Of a stretch of 64,000 bases of DNA, positions 48,201 through 58,877 are shown one piece after another (the stretch's first letter is position 1; each line of letters starts with the position of its first letter). This DNA comes from Lepidodermella squamata (Eukaryota; Gastrotricha): assembly GCA_047495785.1 (NCBI GenBank), contig JBLDXI010000059.1, forward strand, positions 329,601-393,600, written 5' to 3'. A model generated the notes under the pieces. The model made no database searches. It had not been told where the DNA came from and worked only from the letters and a program-made list of their open reading frames with translations. Position numbers and translations under genes: made by a program.

Positions 48201-51200
48201 CTACGACTAGTTACTCCGCTAATAACTACTCAAAATTGCACCTGAACAATCTGATCAAAGTAGTAAAATTTCTAGACTGTTTCAGTTGACTATAGAGCTC
48301 AAAAACCGGAAAACTTGACTCGCTCGGCTCGACTCTCCATAGTCAAGTGACTTTTGTCTATATTGTCCACCTTGCCTCTTAGATCGGATATTATAGTGCA
48401 TTCGCAGCCTCCTTAAATAGGCCGAACAAACTGTTGACCCTGATGCATTTTCAAAGTTCAGGTCACAAAGTTACCAGCTCGTTACGATTTTGAATTGTGT
48501 CATAACCACAAAAGTAACAAAAAGGAAGGTCCATTCAGTCCGTTTCGAAGTCAGTAGGTACATGAGTATACAAATAATACCGTATTACTGCGCTTCCACA
48601 CTGCCGGCCACAAAATTCCGAAGGTGAATTCGATGCGTATCGATTTAATGAGGAGTTTCAAAAAATTGAGTTCCATTGGCAAAAGAAAGCTTGAAATTCT
48701 TCAACTTCTTAAAACTCATTAAATCGATGCACATCGAATTCACCTTCTGAATTTTTTGGCCACCCTGTATTAGATATTAAGATTCAGCGTAAAAGTTCCA
48801 CGGTCTTAACTGGGTGTGCCGACAAATGAGTACCGCGTCATTTAAAAAACGATACTTGAGTTCGCGACGTTTGCTCCCAAATTGAAAATAGGGCGACATT
48901 TATCGGGCGCAAATGTGGCGGGCCTAACTCAAGTGCCGCCGGGCGCATCTGTCGTGTATGCCAATTCCGCCCCTGAATATTTAAATTTAGGCGGAAATGT
49001 TGCGTTTTCAAGTGTCGTTTTTAAACTGTTTTATGCTCATTTGCCGGTGCTCAAGTGTTGCGGTACTCATATGTCGTCACACCGATGCGGCGGATCGAAT
49101 GGTTTTATTTGCACCCAGTTGAGGCTATAAACTTGATAATTAGAAGGCAACGCGCGATAACTTGAGGTTTCAGAACTTGGCGATTAGGTTTCAGAAATTA
49201 GTTGACCTTCTGGAAAATTATCAGTTTTTATGAGGTTTGAAGTTTGAATCCTTTAACTGATGATGAACGTAGTATAGCATCGCTCGTCTTTAATTCATAG
49301 TTTTATTTTGAACCAATTATTGAATATCGTCGAAGCGTCTGATTAGCGGTAGTTTGCCTAAAGCGGATTTGAAGCGCGCTCGCTAACAACTAGCCGCGAT
49401 ATCTACCTGCGCTGCTGGTTTTGCGCCGTTAGCAGACGTTCCTTTTGCCGCCGAATGCTAGTTTAATTTGATTTTTTTTGTCGAGTTCATCAATTTGTGT
49501 AAACTTAGTAGCTGCCTGTCTAAGAGGGTTAAACTTCTATTTAATTCTAATATCTAATGGCATGAAATTCCGCACCGATTAAAAACTCGCGAGCCAAACT
49601 TGTTTTATAGTTAACTTGTTTTTCGATAGTTTGAGTAAAAAGATTAGCGCGTACAAGCGCGTACAATGACCTGATGATGGCACCCGCTTGTGCCGAAACG
49701 TCGTCCTCGAGAAATAAAAAAGTTCGACTGTACGCGCTAATCTTTTTACTCAAACTTGTTTTGTTGATCATTTATCAAAGGCGCGCGCTGGTTAGTAAAC
49801 GTATCTTAAACCTTGCAGTAAATTTCTGTTTAAATATTCCCTTCATTCTCCTGTAATAATAATAGTAATAATAATATTGCTCGAGGTCACCACGGGGTCG
49901 TGACTCGGACGTCGTTGTTCGTTGTCAAGTTTTGTTCGCTCCTCTGCGATAGAAAAACCCTCGCCTTTTGCCAGTGTCCCAATAGTAATATACAATATAT
50001 AAACACAACGTGGGCGCACTGTAATACGTAGGTATTGATTTTTTTGGTTAACAAATTATACACAAGTTTTTGACAGATATTGGCACTAGAGCAGATTTGA
50101 GAACCACAGTTGCACTTGGGAGAAACAGAGCTAAAATAGATTGAAGAATTATCACTATTTCACTAACATTGAAAGCGACTTGAATTAAACTGGGCCACGA
50201 TAAGCTAGGGATCTTAAACGTGGCTTGTGCGCTGCGGGTTCGAGTTGTGTGATTTGGTTTTAAAATGGTTTTTATGGCTTCGGATGCTTCTGTCAAGACA
50301 TTTACCGTGAAATCTGAATTAGAGGGCACCCAATCAAGGCCAAACCCCTGCCTTATAAATGAGACCTTCCTTTTATTTCGGCTCTGCCCTCTATAGTTTG
50401 AATTGAACTATTCGCTCTTGCGCACTGCTGTTTTCAAGCTAAAACTTCGTATGTTGTTTATTGCCCCTTGAACGTTATGTTTAGCGTTTACAGCTTGTGA
50501 GCAGACGATTAGCTTTTCAGTAAACGGTCTTACTTGCTGTTTACACCTGTTTCAACTCTTATCTGTTCTTTTACTCTCAAAAATCTTGGAGCTACCACCT
50601 TGTAGTTTGCCCGACATAACGACCCAAGACCCTTCTACTTATAACGAGACTGCCCTCTATTTAGGTTTTGCATTCTAATTCAGATTTTACGGTAAGAAAT
50701 GAAGGGGCTAAGGTAGCATTTCATTTTCCTTCGAGGTCTAACCATTCCAGTTCGGTAAGAAAGAACTAGCATCGGCATGTTCAGGTGCGTTCACAATGAT
50801 TCGCGCCGCGCCGCCTTATCTTGCAGACTGTGTCCTGTTGAGCGACCCGTCATTTGCTTCAGCAATTATTAAGTCTCAATATTGCAAGTGTGAGACAATG
50901 AGCCCGTTGGCCATAGCTTTCAAGCAATTTCGTTCGAGGCCATTTGCACCGATTTTACCATAAAACTGCAAAAAAAATTCGCATTTTTTGCTCGCTTCTC
51001 TCGCCTTATCCTATCTTAATTACCGTATCACCTAGAAGTCCATAGAAGTCCACCCTCGTTTGGTTGCCCATTTTATTTAGTAGCCCAGCTAAATGACGTC
51101 CCATGATACATAAGCCCACTCAAATAGTAGCCCATTTTTGCGATTTTTAGGGTCACCGGGTTTCAATTTGAGGCGATACGGTATTAATCAGTTTCGCCAA

Positions 51201-54200
51201 CTCACTTACCCACAGTTACGTTGTAGCTTTTTTCGTCTTCATTCATTTTACTGATAGTGTGCCAGCCGTGCACGAGGTGTCGAAGACCTTGCTCATATCT
51301 ATGCTTACTATCGCTATCGATAGCCGCGATCCAATGCAATACGCCAGTCATTAGTAATTTCTGCCAATTTCTGCTGAGTGAAATTTCCGAAAGCCAAATT
51401 GTGATGGAGATGAAAATTAAATTTTGTTCAGATGAGCCTCAATTTGAGTTTAGAGACATTTTTCAAATATCCGAAATAATGGCGATAGCATCGAGATGGG
51501 TCGATAATTTGGTTTGGCTTGGTTGCCGATAGGCCGAGACATTGTTTAACCAAAGCCTCTGGAATCTGCTGAAATTAAAAATGCGAATTCAATAAATACT
51601 TCTATTAAAATTGTGAGGCGTGTTAATAGGTTCCACGGTTGCTTGTCCCATAATAGCGAAAAATTGATTTTTTCTGGCTTGTTACAACTATTTTTAATTA
51701 ATATTCATACTATTACTTTTTAAAACACGCGGCCGGTTCTGCGTGCTCCACTCAGGCTAATCGGGACAGCTATATTTACGAACAACTGTGCATAGTAGGT
51801 GTGCTAGGTTTCAATACTGGCCATATTTTTCGAAAATCCAGTGCTAGGGCCTCAACTCAGTATTGGACCCTGAAATTTAGGGCCTGCACTGGGCAAAACT
51901 TTACATGTTATTTCTGAACTCGAGCTTAGCCAAGTCTACTTGATTTTGTCGGTTTATTTTTCAGGCTGCTATTGATGCCGAGGTCAAAGTTTTGTTGAAC
52001 TTGAAAGCCGAGTACGCCAAGGCAGCTGGTAAAGACTGGGCCCCTGCTTCCGGCGCCGACTCTGGCAAACGTCCCGAAAAGCCCAAGGCTGAGGCGAAGA
52101 AACCCGAGGCCAAAAAAGCCGAGCCGAAAAAGGAGGAAGCGAAGCAAGGCGGTGACAAAAAAGTGACCCGTCTCGGCCTTGAGGCGAAAAAGGAAGACGA
52201 TTTCTCCGAGTGGTACTCGCAGGTCATTACCAAGGCCGAACTTATCGAATACTACGACATCTCAGGTTGCTATGTCCTGCGTCCCACTGCCTACGCCATC
52301 TGGGAGCGGATTCAAGCGTTTTTCGACGCGAAGATCAAACAGCTGGGTGTTGAAAACTGCTATTTCCCGCTTTTCGTCTCCAAAGCAGCGTTGGAGCGTG
52401 AGAAGACCCACATTAGCGATTTCGCTCCTGAGGTCGCTTGGGTGACTAAATCCGGCGGTTCAGATCTGGCTGAGCCTATTGCTATCCGTCCGACCTCGGA
52501 AACCGTTATGTACCCGGCTTACGCTCGTTGGGTTCAGAGCTATCGCGATCTGCCAATCCGCCTTAACCAATGGTGTTCCGTCGTTCGGTGGGAGTTCAAA
52601 AATCCCCAGCCGTTCATTCGAACTCGCGAATTTTTGTGGCAGGAGGGCCATTCGGCTTTCGCGACTCTCGAGGAGGCGAAGAAGGAAGTTTTCGACATTC
52701 TGGACTTGTACGCACAAGTCTATGAGAACCTTCTCGCAATTCCTGTCGTTAAGGGCAAGAAGACGTTGAAGGAGCGTTTTGCTGGCGCTGATTTTACTAC
52801 CACGACTGAGCTGTATATTCCGATGTCCGGCCGTGGTCTGCAGGGTGCAACTTCTCACCATCTCGGCCAGAACTTCTCGAAAATGTTCGGCATCGAGTTT
52901 GAAGATCCTGAAAACCCGTCAAAGAAGGCGTATGCCTACCAGAATTCATGGGGTCTGTCCACCCGATCAATCGGCGCCCTTGTTATGATTCACGGCGATA
53001 ACAACGGCATGATTTTGCCTCCTCGTGTTGCTATCAGCCAGGTAATTAAATGCTCCAAAATTTAAGAAAAATTATTAATTTGGTTTTTATAGGTGGTTAT
53101 TGTTCCTGTTGGGATTACTGCTAACACCACCGAAGCCGAAAAGACCGAACTGTACAGCGCGGCTAACAAGCTGGCCGATCAACTGATCGCCGCTGGTGTT
53201 CGTGTCAAGACCGATTTGCGCGATAACGTGACGCCCGGCTGGAAATTCAATCACTGGGAACTCAAGGGCATTCCGATCCGCATCGAAGTCGGCCCGCGCG
53301 AGTTGAAAACCGGCGACTACGTCTTGGTTCGTCGTGATACCGGCGAAAAGGCAACCCACAAGCTCGCCGAGGCTGCGACGACTGTCAACGGTGTTCTCGA
53401 GGCTATCCACAAGCACCTCTATGATAAGTAAGTTCAGTCCGATATCTCAGTTTTCCGCTTCTAAGGTGTAATTTTTCAAATCTGATTGAAATGGGGTTGG
53501 TTGCTATCGTGAGATTTCGATTCCGCTTTCAAAATCAATGAAGAAATTGGAATCGAACGTGAACTGAAAATTTTTCAAATATTTGTTTGCATTATGGCCG
53601 ATTAACTAAGTTAGCTGTTGCCTGACTACGGAAACAGGGTCAGATATACGCATAGGCACAGTAGGCACGCGCCCACGGGCCGCCAGAATCTTGAACATGT
53701 CGAAGTTCTCCTTCAATTGTTCTTTAGTCCCAAGCGTGTATCAAGTGGATGTTAAAATTAGATGATATCTGCCATCGATTAAAGCATTTATTGTGATGCA
53801 GAGATCTGCAACAGTTCTCAAATTCGAATTTCAAAACTATTAGTTGAGCCCATCTCATAGCTTTTTGAGATTTATATATTGCTGTTGATCCTATCTCGGA
53901 AAGCAGTTCTGCATTTTTATGCATCCTGCGTTGGCATCCTGCATTTGTATTCACAAGTCACAAGTCGATGAGTCAAGTTTACGAGGGGAAGCATTTTCTA
54001 AATTAGGCTCAAAGCGATTGATCTAAAATTATTAGAGCACAGCATCTAATTTTCAGGGACTGAATAATTCGAGCTTTTTCACCTCATTACAATCAATTTT
54101 TTCATTTGAATATTACCATCTCACAGAGCGAAGAAGATTTAGTATCATCGTTGCAAATAGCAATGCGAAAGTGCACATTTTCAATGCTCGCGTTTTTGCT

Positions 54201-57200
54201 AAGAATTACTTGTGTGTGCTTTTTATTAAGGGCAATGTTTTTCACTCGTCGCCCGATAATTCAATCATATACATTATACACGGTGGGGATGGGGCACGAG
54301 CCCAACCCGGAAGCAGTGCTTTGCCTATCTGCGCTCAGATCGCTCCATATACTACTGCCCGTACGCAACGTTTATGCGAAATCGGAGTAATTTCAACAAA
54401 TACTGCATGACTGGACACGGGCAAGCGCGGGTGAACGCCAATGAATTGTTGTGCGCACTTTGATACTCGAGCGCGAAGAGCGATTATAACAAGCTAAGTT
54501 AAAGACGAGGTCAACACTATTGTCAGATTCATATACCTTGGTTATTTTTTCTCTATTTAGCGACTGGGCTTGGGAATTTTTTTAGGCGTTATCATTCCTT
54601 TCAAAGTCGTGATTCTAAAACTAGGGCGGATTCGTCTGGTGCAGGTGCTTATCAGCGTGACGCTGATGCACTAGCAAGAAATGCCACGCGCCACGCGCTA
54701 AGAAACCGCGATGCCTCGCAGCAAAAGTGGCCAAAATCTCACTTCTCATTTTTCTCTTCATTATGAAACGAAAGCAAGCAACTTGGTAATTCAATGAGTA
54801 GGAATTATTTTGACTTTGGATTGAGGCACGACTCGTAGCTCTGAAACCATACACGGGCATATAACATACCCGAGTGCGACTATTCGTCTGGCGCGTAGAG
54901 CATGCGCACTTCGCTCTGTTGTTCTCTCCGCCGCTTTCGGGTGGACACTTGCGCATGCCCGTGTTCACTCATGCGTCTTGCGTAATTTGTTGAATTCAAT
55001 TGATTTAATATAACACACCGAATTTATGAACAGTTTTGCGAACATTTTAACTGTTCGGCCTAATAACGATTTTTCGCCGCAAGGAAGCGTTTGTTCGTCC
55101 AAAATATTGCTTAAGGCTGGTTCACAAAGTCCTAAAAACAGAAATGTTCGTGAACATTTCCAAATGTTCATGAACATTGCAAAAAGTTCATGAACATTCG
55201 AAAATGTTCATGAACATCACGACCCATGTTCATGAACATTTTATGATGTTTATGAACATTTTCGACTTGTTCAAATTTCATTCACAAATGCGCGAGTGTG
55301 CGCGGCTTGCGATCAAACGAGGTTGCGCAATATCGCGAACATGCGCGCACATTTGTTCATGAATTTTGTTCAGATTTACCGTTCCCACGGTACGTGAACA
55401 TGGGCGCGGAGCGAAAATGTTCATGAACATGAGCGCTACCATGGAAACGCGCCAATCACGAGCAACCCATGGTGATGTTCGACTGCTGCTCTTTGTGAAT
55501 GGAAACGCAAAAATAGCCCTGTAATAATATGAAATTGCGCCATTTTGATTACATGTTACGCATTCAAATCGTGGGAGAAAAATACATGAACATTTCAGAA
55601 AATTCATGAACATTTGGAAAATATCGTCAACATTTGAAAATGTTCATGAATCATGAACAGAGGGGGACTTTGTGACCAGGCCTTTATTTGGCGAACATTT
55701 TCAATTTGTGAATCCAGCTTAAACGTTGAGTATTGGTGGCATTTGAGTGGCCCGAGTGTGGACAGACATGACACTGTTACCCCGTCGGGCTCGGGTATGC
55801 CTGAGCGCGTTCGAGCGAAAAGACGCATCACTACCACTTCGACTTTGAGACGCCTGGCCTTCAGCCAACTCCGCCTTGCGGCGACGCTGGGCCTCGTCCT
55901 TGACCACAGGGCACCCGCTAAAAAACGCAGAGTGCGGACCGCCACAACGTGCACACTGATGCGACATGCCATCACATGGGCTTTTATGACGACCAAAATC
56001 GCCACACCTGGAGCATCTGATGTTTGCTCCACAATGCGCAGTGAAATGCCCAACGCGCAGACAGCCGATGCAGATTTCCACCTCGGGTGCCGAATGCCTT
56101 AATGCGCAACCCAAAAAAGTTACGTCCATACGATACCACTTGCTCACAAATAATAACTTATTTACACAAAACGCCAAAACAACAGACCATCCTTCTAGAA
56201 TATCATCCACTGAAACGCCGCGAAACAGCCTTACGCCGCTCTACAACCTGCGTCCTTTGCGGCTGTTCGAGTTTCGACGGCCGATACGACGGCTAAAATA
56301 GGAATCGTTACAATCTCCGCACTTGTTTCAATGCTGTCCTACTAGGCTATGTTAGGCTAGTTTCACTCGCCTTCCGCATCTAGACTCAGCTTCGCCTCGT
56401 TTTCATTACGAATTGTTGTCCTGTTTGGTTTGCCCCTCAGCGTTTTGTGCGTGCATTGATATTACAATTATTGATGTCCGCAAAAATTGGTGCTCAATGT
56501 CTTAAACATGAGAATTACCTAATAACCAGCCGAAGACTTGATCACATCTAACGACTTTCAAATTTTTGAGCATGAGTATTGAGCATTGCGCATTGTTCAG
56601 CACGGGATAAAGCGCAGCAGCAACAGCGCATAAGCTCCGATGTCGATTTTCGATTTCGTCAATTCTGATTTCAACTATTGATAGATCCATTAGCGTTGGA
56701 ATCGACGAAGCTCTTGAATTGTTTCATGACGAGCGCGAGATGGCGAATAACGCCATGGGTTGAATTCCATCGCATGATCATGCAATCGTCTTATTGCAAT
56801 GGCAACTGAAAATAGCTGATAAATAGTCAATTTTTATACCGTTCGATTTCTCTCCGATATTTCTTAGCTTTTTTGACTGAACCATTTTGATAGTTTTTGA
56901 GTTGAAAAAAGCAAAACATAACTTACCGCGCACTTCACGCATCGAAACTAGGCATGCATTTTTCAATTCTTATAGGTTGAGCAATAGGCTAAGCTATACC
57001 ATTCAACCTCCAATACCTGTTAATCAATACTCAATAAGTACTGAAGTTAATTAGTGCGAAGGCCTTTTCCGACCTAACTTTTCCGAGGATCAAGGATCAA
57101 CAGACAACCGTTACGCAGTGAGCATTCGTGAAGGGACTGCTGATCCCAAGCTGGCGGGCCCTTAAAATTTGACTAAGTTGGGCTTTTTAGACTTCAACTG

Positions 57201-57807
57201 TTCTTAAACGAGCTTCACATATTATTTTACAAAAGGGAATGCAAGCCTACCCTTGAATCCGAGCTGAATTATGTGGGAAACCTGTTGTGAGGAATTGGCT
57301 CCGCCGGTGTGTTTCAAGTTTTTTTCTTAACATTTCCAGCTAGCGGCATGAGGCGCAATGTTATAAACTGATGCTAAAAAGCTTTATTTATAACAAATCG
57401 ACTAACTGAAAAACGGGTTCAGGGCGTATTGAAATCAAAGAATCAAGCATTTTCAACTCCTTTTTTACTTGTTAACAGTCGTTTAATGATTATCAATTAT
57501 TTTTAGGGCGAAAGCGGCTCGCGATTCGCACACTGTGACTTGCACCGAGTGGTCAGACTTCGTGGCTGGACTCGCGCAACGCAAAGTCATCCTCGCCCCA
57601 TTCTGCGGTGCTGTTTCCTGCGAAGAGACAATCAAGGACGAGAGCGCGAAACAGGCGGCTGCGGGTGACGGCACCCTGTCGATGGGCGCCAAGAGCTTGT
57701 GCATTCCCTTCGAACAGTCGCAGCTGCCGGCCAACGCCAAGTGCATCAACCCGCACTGCACATCGGCGCCCAAGGAAGGATTCACACTGTTCGGCCGCAG
57801 CTATTAG
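36227..57807 (+). CDS. EPRS: Bifunctional glutamate/proline-tRNA ligase (9 exons)
   Basis: Exons: 36227-36360, 36413-36509, 45173-45339, 45379-47091, 47359-47593, 47746-47997, 51965-53041, 53093-53427, 57507-57807; 4311 nt, 1436 residues plus stop, all GT-AG with phases closing. Order: GST-like N-terminus ([14 protein letters not shown]), GluRS class I core with HIGH at residues 225-228 (YLHIGHAK) and the KMSKS-type loop VMSKRKL near 446, anticodon domain, two WHEP helical hairpins around 758-811 and 842-895, then ProRS class II core ([34 protein letters not shown]) and the C-terminal zinc-binding domain ending TLFGRSY. It charges tRNA-Glu and tRNA-Pro in the cytoplasm, normally in the multisynthetase complex. 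The protein has two WHEPs; vertebrates have three. Exon 3/4 has an alternative in-frame junction (45335/45399). Introns of 8.7, 4.0 and 4.1 kb are filled with transposons. Confidence 0.96.
37024..37663 (-). CDS. Unknown ORF pair in EPRS intron 2
   Basis: Two minus-strand frames, 37663-37325 (starting [20 protein letters not shown]) and 37290-37024 ([20 protein letters not shown]), are close together and of protein-like composition, with blocks such as [21 protein letters not shown] stop and a short AT-rich gap separate them, so this may be one gene with a small intron or a decayed fragment. Not recognised; possibly transposon cargo or a processed piece of a host gene. Confidence 0.35.
37846..37976 (+). 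repeat. Array of TTTTCATCAGC units (left, direct)
   Basis: Six TTTYCATCAGC units occur about every 20-25 bp, most followed by AAAATGTCA-like sequence. The same array lies inverted at 38866-38996, so the two probably mark subterminal repeats of one DNA element. Confidence 0.7.
38866..38996 (-). repeat. Array of TTTTCATCAGC units (right, inverted)
   Basis: Six inverted copies of the unit found at 37846-37976. They follow the pogo-type transposase fragment directly and the open frame of that fragment runs into them. Between the two arrays (37.98-38.86 kb) nothing coding was recognised. Confidence 0.7.
38985..39830 (-). pseudogene. Pogo/Tigger-type (DDE_1) transposase fragment
   Basis: Frames read, with two frameshifts, [11 protein letters not shown], then [13 protein letters not shown] (first catalytic Asp, near 39680), [51 protein letters not shown] (second acidic position) and [20 protein letters not shown]. 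This succession is the DDE_1 superfamily core of pogo-like elements. The N-terminal HTH/CENP-B part is missing, and the C-terminus degenerates into the TTTTCATCAGC array. It is a relic inside EPRS intron 2. Confidence 0.85.
39925..40405. repeat. Scattered GTAACGCGTTACTTT words
   Basis: About six copies of AACGCGTTACTTT or near variants (for example GCGCGTTACTTTC, GTAACGCGTTACTTTTA) lie in 480 bp without regular spacing. Probably part of an old repeat. Confidence 0.4.
40658..40789. mobile_element. 132-bp palindromic MITE
   Basis: CCCAGACCGGCATCTACAGA on the left is matched by the inverse at the right (CGATGCCGGTCTGGG), and internal AGCCGAAC/GTTCGGCT and TTTTTAACAGCCG blocks pair too. The whole segment can fold into one hairpin. 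No coding capacity. Confidence 0.7.
40936..42143. mobile_element. Tc1/mariner-type element
   Basis: Inverted ends CACTATCTGGACAAAAAGAT are flanked by TA on both sides (40934-40935 and 42144-42145). Length is 1208 bp, shorter than usual because the transposase is internally deleted. Confidence 0.9.
41098..41984 (-). pseudogene. Tc1-type DD34E transposase with internal deletion
   Basis: On the minus strand the N-terminal HTH is intact ([26 protein letters not shown]). It is followed by frameshifted [19 protein letters not shown] and [13 protein letters not shown]. The segment that should carry the first catalytic Asp is missing: the sequence jumps to [16 protein letters not shown]. The second Asp and final Glu are present ([27 protein letters not shown]). 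It cannot be active. Confidence 0.9.
42679..43545 (-). pseudogene. MULE transposase with a recognisable 51-bp intron
   Basis: Minus strand, with stops near its 5' part: [25 protein letters not shown] (catalytic-region Asp block), then [41 protein letters not shown] and [17 protein letters not shown]. At GAAG/GTAGAC (43099/43098) a 51-bp intron ends at CCCAAG (43048), and splicing gives [19 protein letters not shown], restoring the Trp of the conserved RTNN-x-x-EGWH-like motif. A 3' portion ends [19 protein letters not shown]. Upstream frameshift and TAA near 43410 indicate decay. It is the transposase core of a Mutator-like element. Confidence 0.75.
43545..44195 (-). CDS. Proline-rich ORF at the 5' side of the MULE
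   Basis: A 216-codon ORF starting [20 protein letters not shown], then Pro/Ala/Glu/Gln-rich ([20 protein letters not shown]) and ending in a basic stretch. It has no recognised domain. Position and strand suggest the N-terminal exon or an accessory ORF of the Mutator-like element. Confidence 0.4.
   Translation of the reverse strand: MSRSLRSNKQIKDVYALPPRTRRAKQKADVAVPAVADVPPPPPLEFADQPLHVLVDLNAVLDIPGLAEEELFPPPPAPAAVAVEAPGIVAENNAVLTQLENLNLPPMAEGDDERLASPPPWPPQPIEEPNPFLPQTPSLEPQEQPQQPVIPQPLAQQWLPPVQPQVQLQKQQPQQHALMMMMMMQFFAQVKLKIKLKNSANFIRKTNLRFNVALVV
48597..48769. mobile_element. Mariner-like MITE in EPRS intron 6
   Basis: Arms GGCCACAAAATTCCGAAGGT... and ...ACCTTCTGAATTTTTTGGCC are inverted copies of about 48 nt, including AATTCGATGYG and CGATTTAATGAG. 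The right end TGGCCACCCTGTA resembles the ACAGGGTG ends of mariner-type elements. No coding capacity. Confidence 0.65.
49629..49755. repeat. Perfect 27-nt inverted repeat around hammerhead motif
   Basis: GTTTGAGTAAAAAGATTAGC... at 49629-49655 recurs exactly in inverse orientation at 49729-49755. The hammerhead motif is in the loop. Penelope-like insertions often carry inverted partial terminal repeats of this kind. Confidence 0.85.
49667..49706 (+). ncRNA. Candidate hammerhead ribozyme (Penelope-type)
   Basis: The core reads GAC-CTGATGA, stem II GGCAC/GTGCC with a 6-nt loop CCGCTT, GAAA, then ACGTC and GTCC. CUGAUGA and GAA are the invariant catalytic boxes. The flanking GAC and GTC pair as stem I, placing cleavage after the C of CGTC. 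Helix III is only A-CG-U, the minimal palindromic helix seen in Penelope-element hammerheads, which are thought to act as dimers. It is on the EPRS sense strand inside intron 6. The rest of intron 6 (49.8-51.96 kb) shows nothing recognisable. Confidence 0.7.
55114..55682. mobile_element. Nonautonomous element with TGTTCATGAACA subterminal arrays
   Basis: The outer ends GGCTGGTTCACAAAGTCC and GGACTTTGTGACCAGGCC are inverted copies. Inside, the 12-bp palindrome TGTTCATGAACA and one-base variants occur more than eight times, mostly in the first 150 and last 120 bp. It lies in the last EPRS intron. TTAA adjoins the left end only; no clean duplication was seen. From 53.43 to 55.1 kb of this intron no feature was recognised. 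Confidence 0.65.
55719..56258 (-). pseudogene. Non-LTR retroelement ORF1 fragment with three zinc knuckles
   Basis: The minus-strand frame begins after a TAG with [15 protein letters not shown] and reaches zinc knuckles [28 protein letters not shown] and [15 protein letters not shown], then [19 protein letters not shown] and a Ser/Arg-rich tail. Three knuckles followed by a C-P-x-x-K/R-x-E helix is typical of ORF1 proteins of Jockey/I-type non-LTR elements. No reverse transcriptase follows, so it is a truncated copy in the last EPRS intron, opposite to EPRS. It may belong to the same broad class as the ORF at 1-847. Confidence 0.75.
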
Positions 57808-58093
57808 ACGCATCTAACATTATGACTGCCTACTAAGAAGCGACAACATAGGTCTTATTTCGTGAGAGTTGTTAAAGTTGATAGTATGGTATATTGCTGC
57901 GTGTGGTTGAGCGCACCTTAAAAATATTATTTGCGCATATTTACTTGAGCCATGATTTATTCCAGAGTTATTTGGGATCATGGCGATCTACCCAGTGTTT
58001 GATTGGCTTTAATTCATGACCGTCAACTCTTGTGTTGATCGCTTTTGTGCACCAACTTATGAAGGGCTTCGTCGATATCTTTGAGTTGCAAAA

Positions 58094-58099
58094 AATAAA
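58094..58099 (+). promoter_or_regulatory. Polyadenylation signal of EPRS
   Basis: AATAAA 287 bp after the EPRS stop codon, the first good signal on that strand. It lies only 90 bp from the stop of the convergent ShKT-type gene. Confidence 0.5.
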
Positions 58100-58124
58100 A
58101 CAAGATATGTAAATGATTTTTCGA

Positions 58125-58130
58125 TTTATT
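58125..58130 (-). promoter_or_regulatory. Polyadenylation signal of ShKT-type gene A
   Basis: AATAAA on the minus strand 55 bp after the stop; another AATAAA overlaps the stop codon itself. The 3' ends of this gene and EPRS are therefore expected to meet or overlap. Confidence 0.5.
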
Positions 58131-58184
58131 AATGCATCGATTGTGATCAGGGGTGATCAAGTCAAGAAACGAGAGGCAAGTCAT

Positions 58185-58877
58185 TTATTCGCAGTAATTG
58201 CAGCTTTGTTTGCACCACCAGTAGCCGAGGCGTTTTATGCTGGAGAAATCCTGACGCGGATCAGTGCGGTCCAACGACTGAAGCTCTGGTGCTTGGCAGA
58301 ATGTCACACCCTGTTCTTCAATCCACTTCGTACAGACATCGTGCTCACCAGACTCACCATAAGAAGCAGCATCTTCGCATTGACCTAAAAATATTTAATA
58401 AGAACTGCCTTGGGAGTATTCATTTTATTCATATACCTTGAAATGCCTCTTGAATAGTTTTTTGCTCGAGCCAGAACTCTAGCAACTCACCTGATGGTGT
58501 ATTCGTGGGCGGCGGCTCTTTCAAAATCTCACTGGTTTCCACTAGATTTGCATGGGTGATGTTGAGCTCACGGCCCGGAAACACGCATCCAAAGCAGTGC
58601 TTCGGGCAGTTGAACCAGATGTTATCGAGCAACTTGTAGACAATCGATCCATCGGGACGGCGGTAGTTGCAGCGATTACCTGGAAAACTTTTCATCAAAT
58701 AGCAATTGAAATGTCGAAAATTTGATTACTAGCGGTGTCATTCTCCTGAGTACACCATTCTGAATCTTCATTGGGACAAGCCTCGGTAAAAATTAGCTCG
58801 ACTTGCTCGCCCTCGGCATAGGATCCGGCCGCGTCAAGAAATAGAAACAGCGCAATCACCAGTAAATATCGCATCAT
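58185..58877 (-). CDS. Secreted protein with two ShKT-like six-cysteine domains (A)
   Basis: Exons 58877-58730, 58679-58437 and 58384-58185 are GT-AG, phases close, 196 residues. The start is the first of two adjacent ATGs (MMRYLLVIALFLFLDAAG), giving a signal peptide. Domain 1 spans the first two exons (CPNEDSEWC...RCNY...NCPKHCFGC). Domain 2 is in exon 3 (CEDAASYGE...DVCTKW...FCQAP...WWCKQSCNYC). Each has six cysteines with the closing C-x3-C-x2-C of ShKT domains. ShKT domains occur in secreted proteases and surface proteins, especially in nematodes; there is no enzyme domain here and no evidence of toxicity. It is paralogous to the next gene and convergent with EPRS. Confidence 0.85.

Noticed and set aside
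48882-49130. 82-codon plus ORF in EPRS intron 6
   Set aside because: Frame arises from a loose TCAAGTGTCG-type repeat; no domain and no splice context.
55114-55682. TGTTCATGAACA array as hormone-receptor enhancer
   Set aside because: Terminal inverted repeats and position of the copies fit a DNA transposon better; kept only as a secondary hypothesis.
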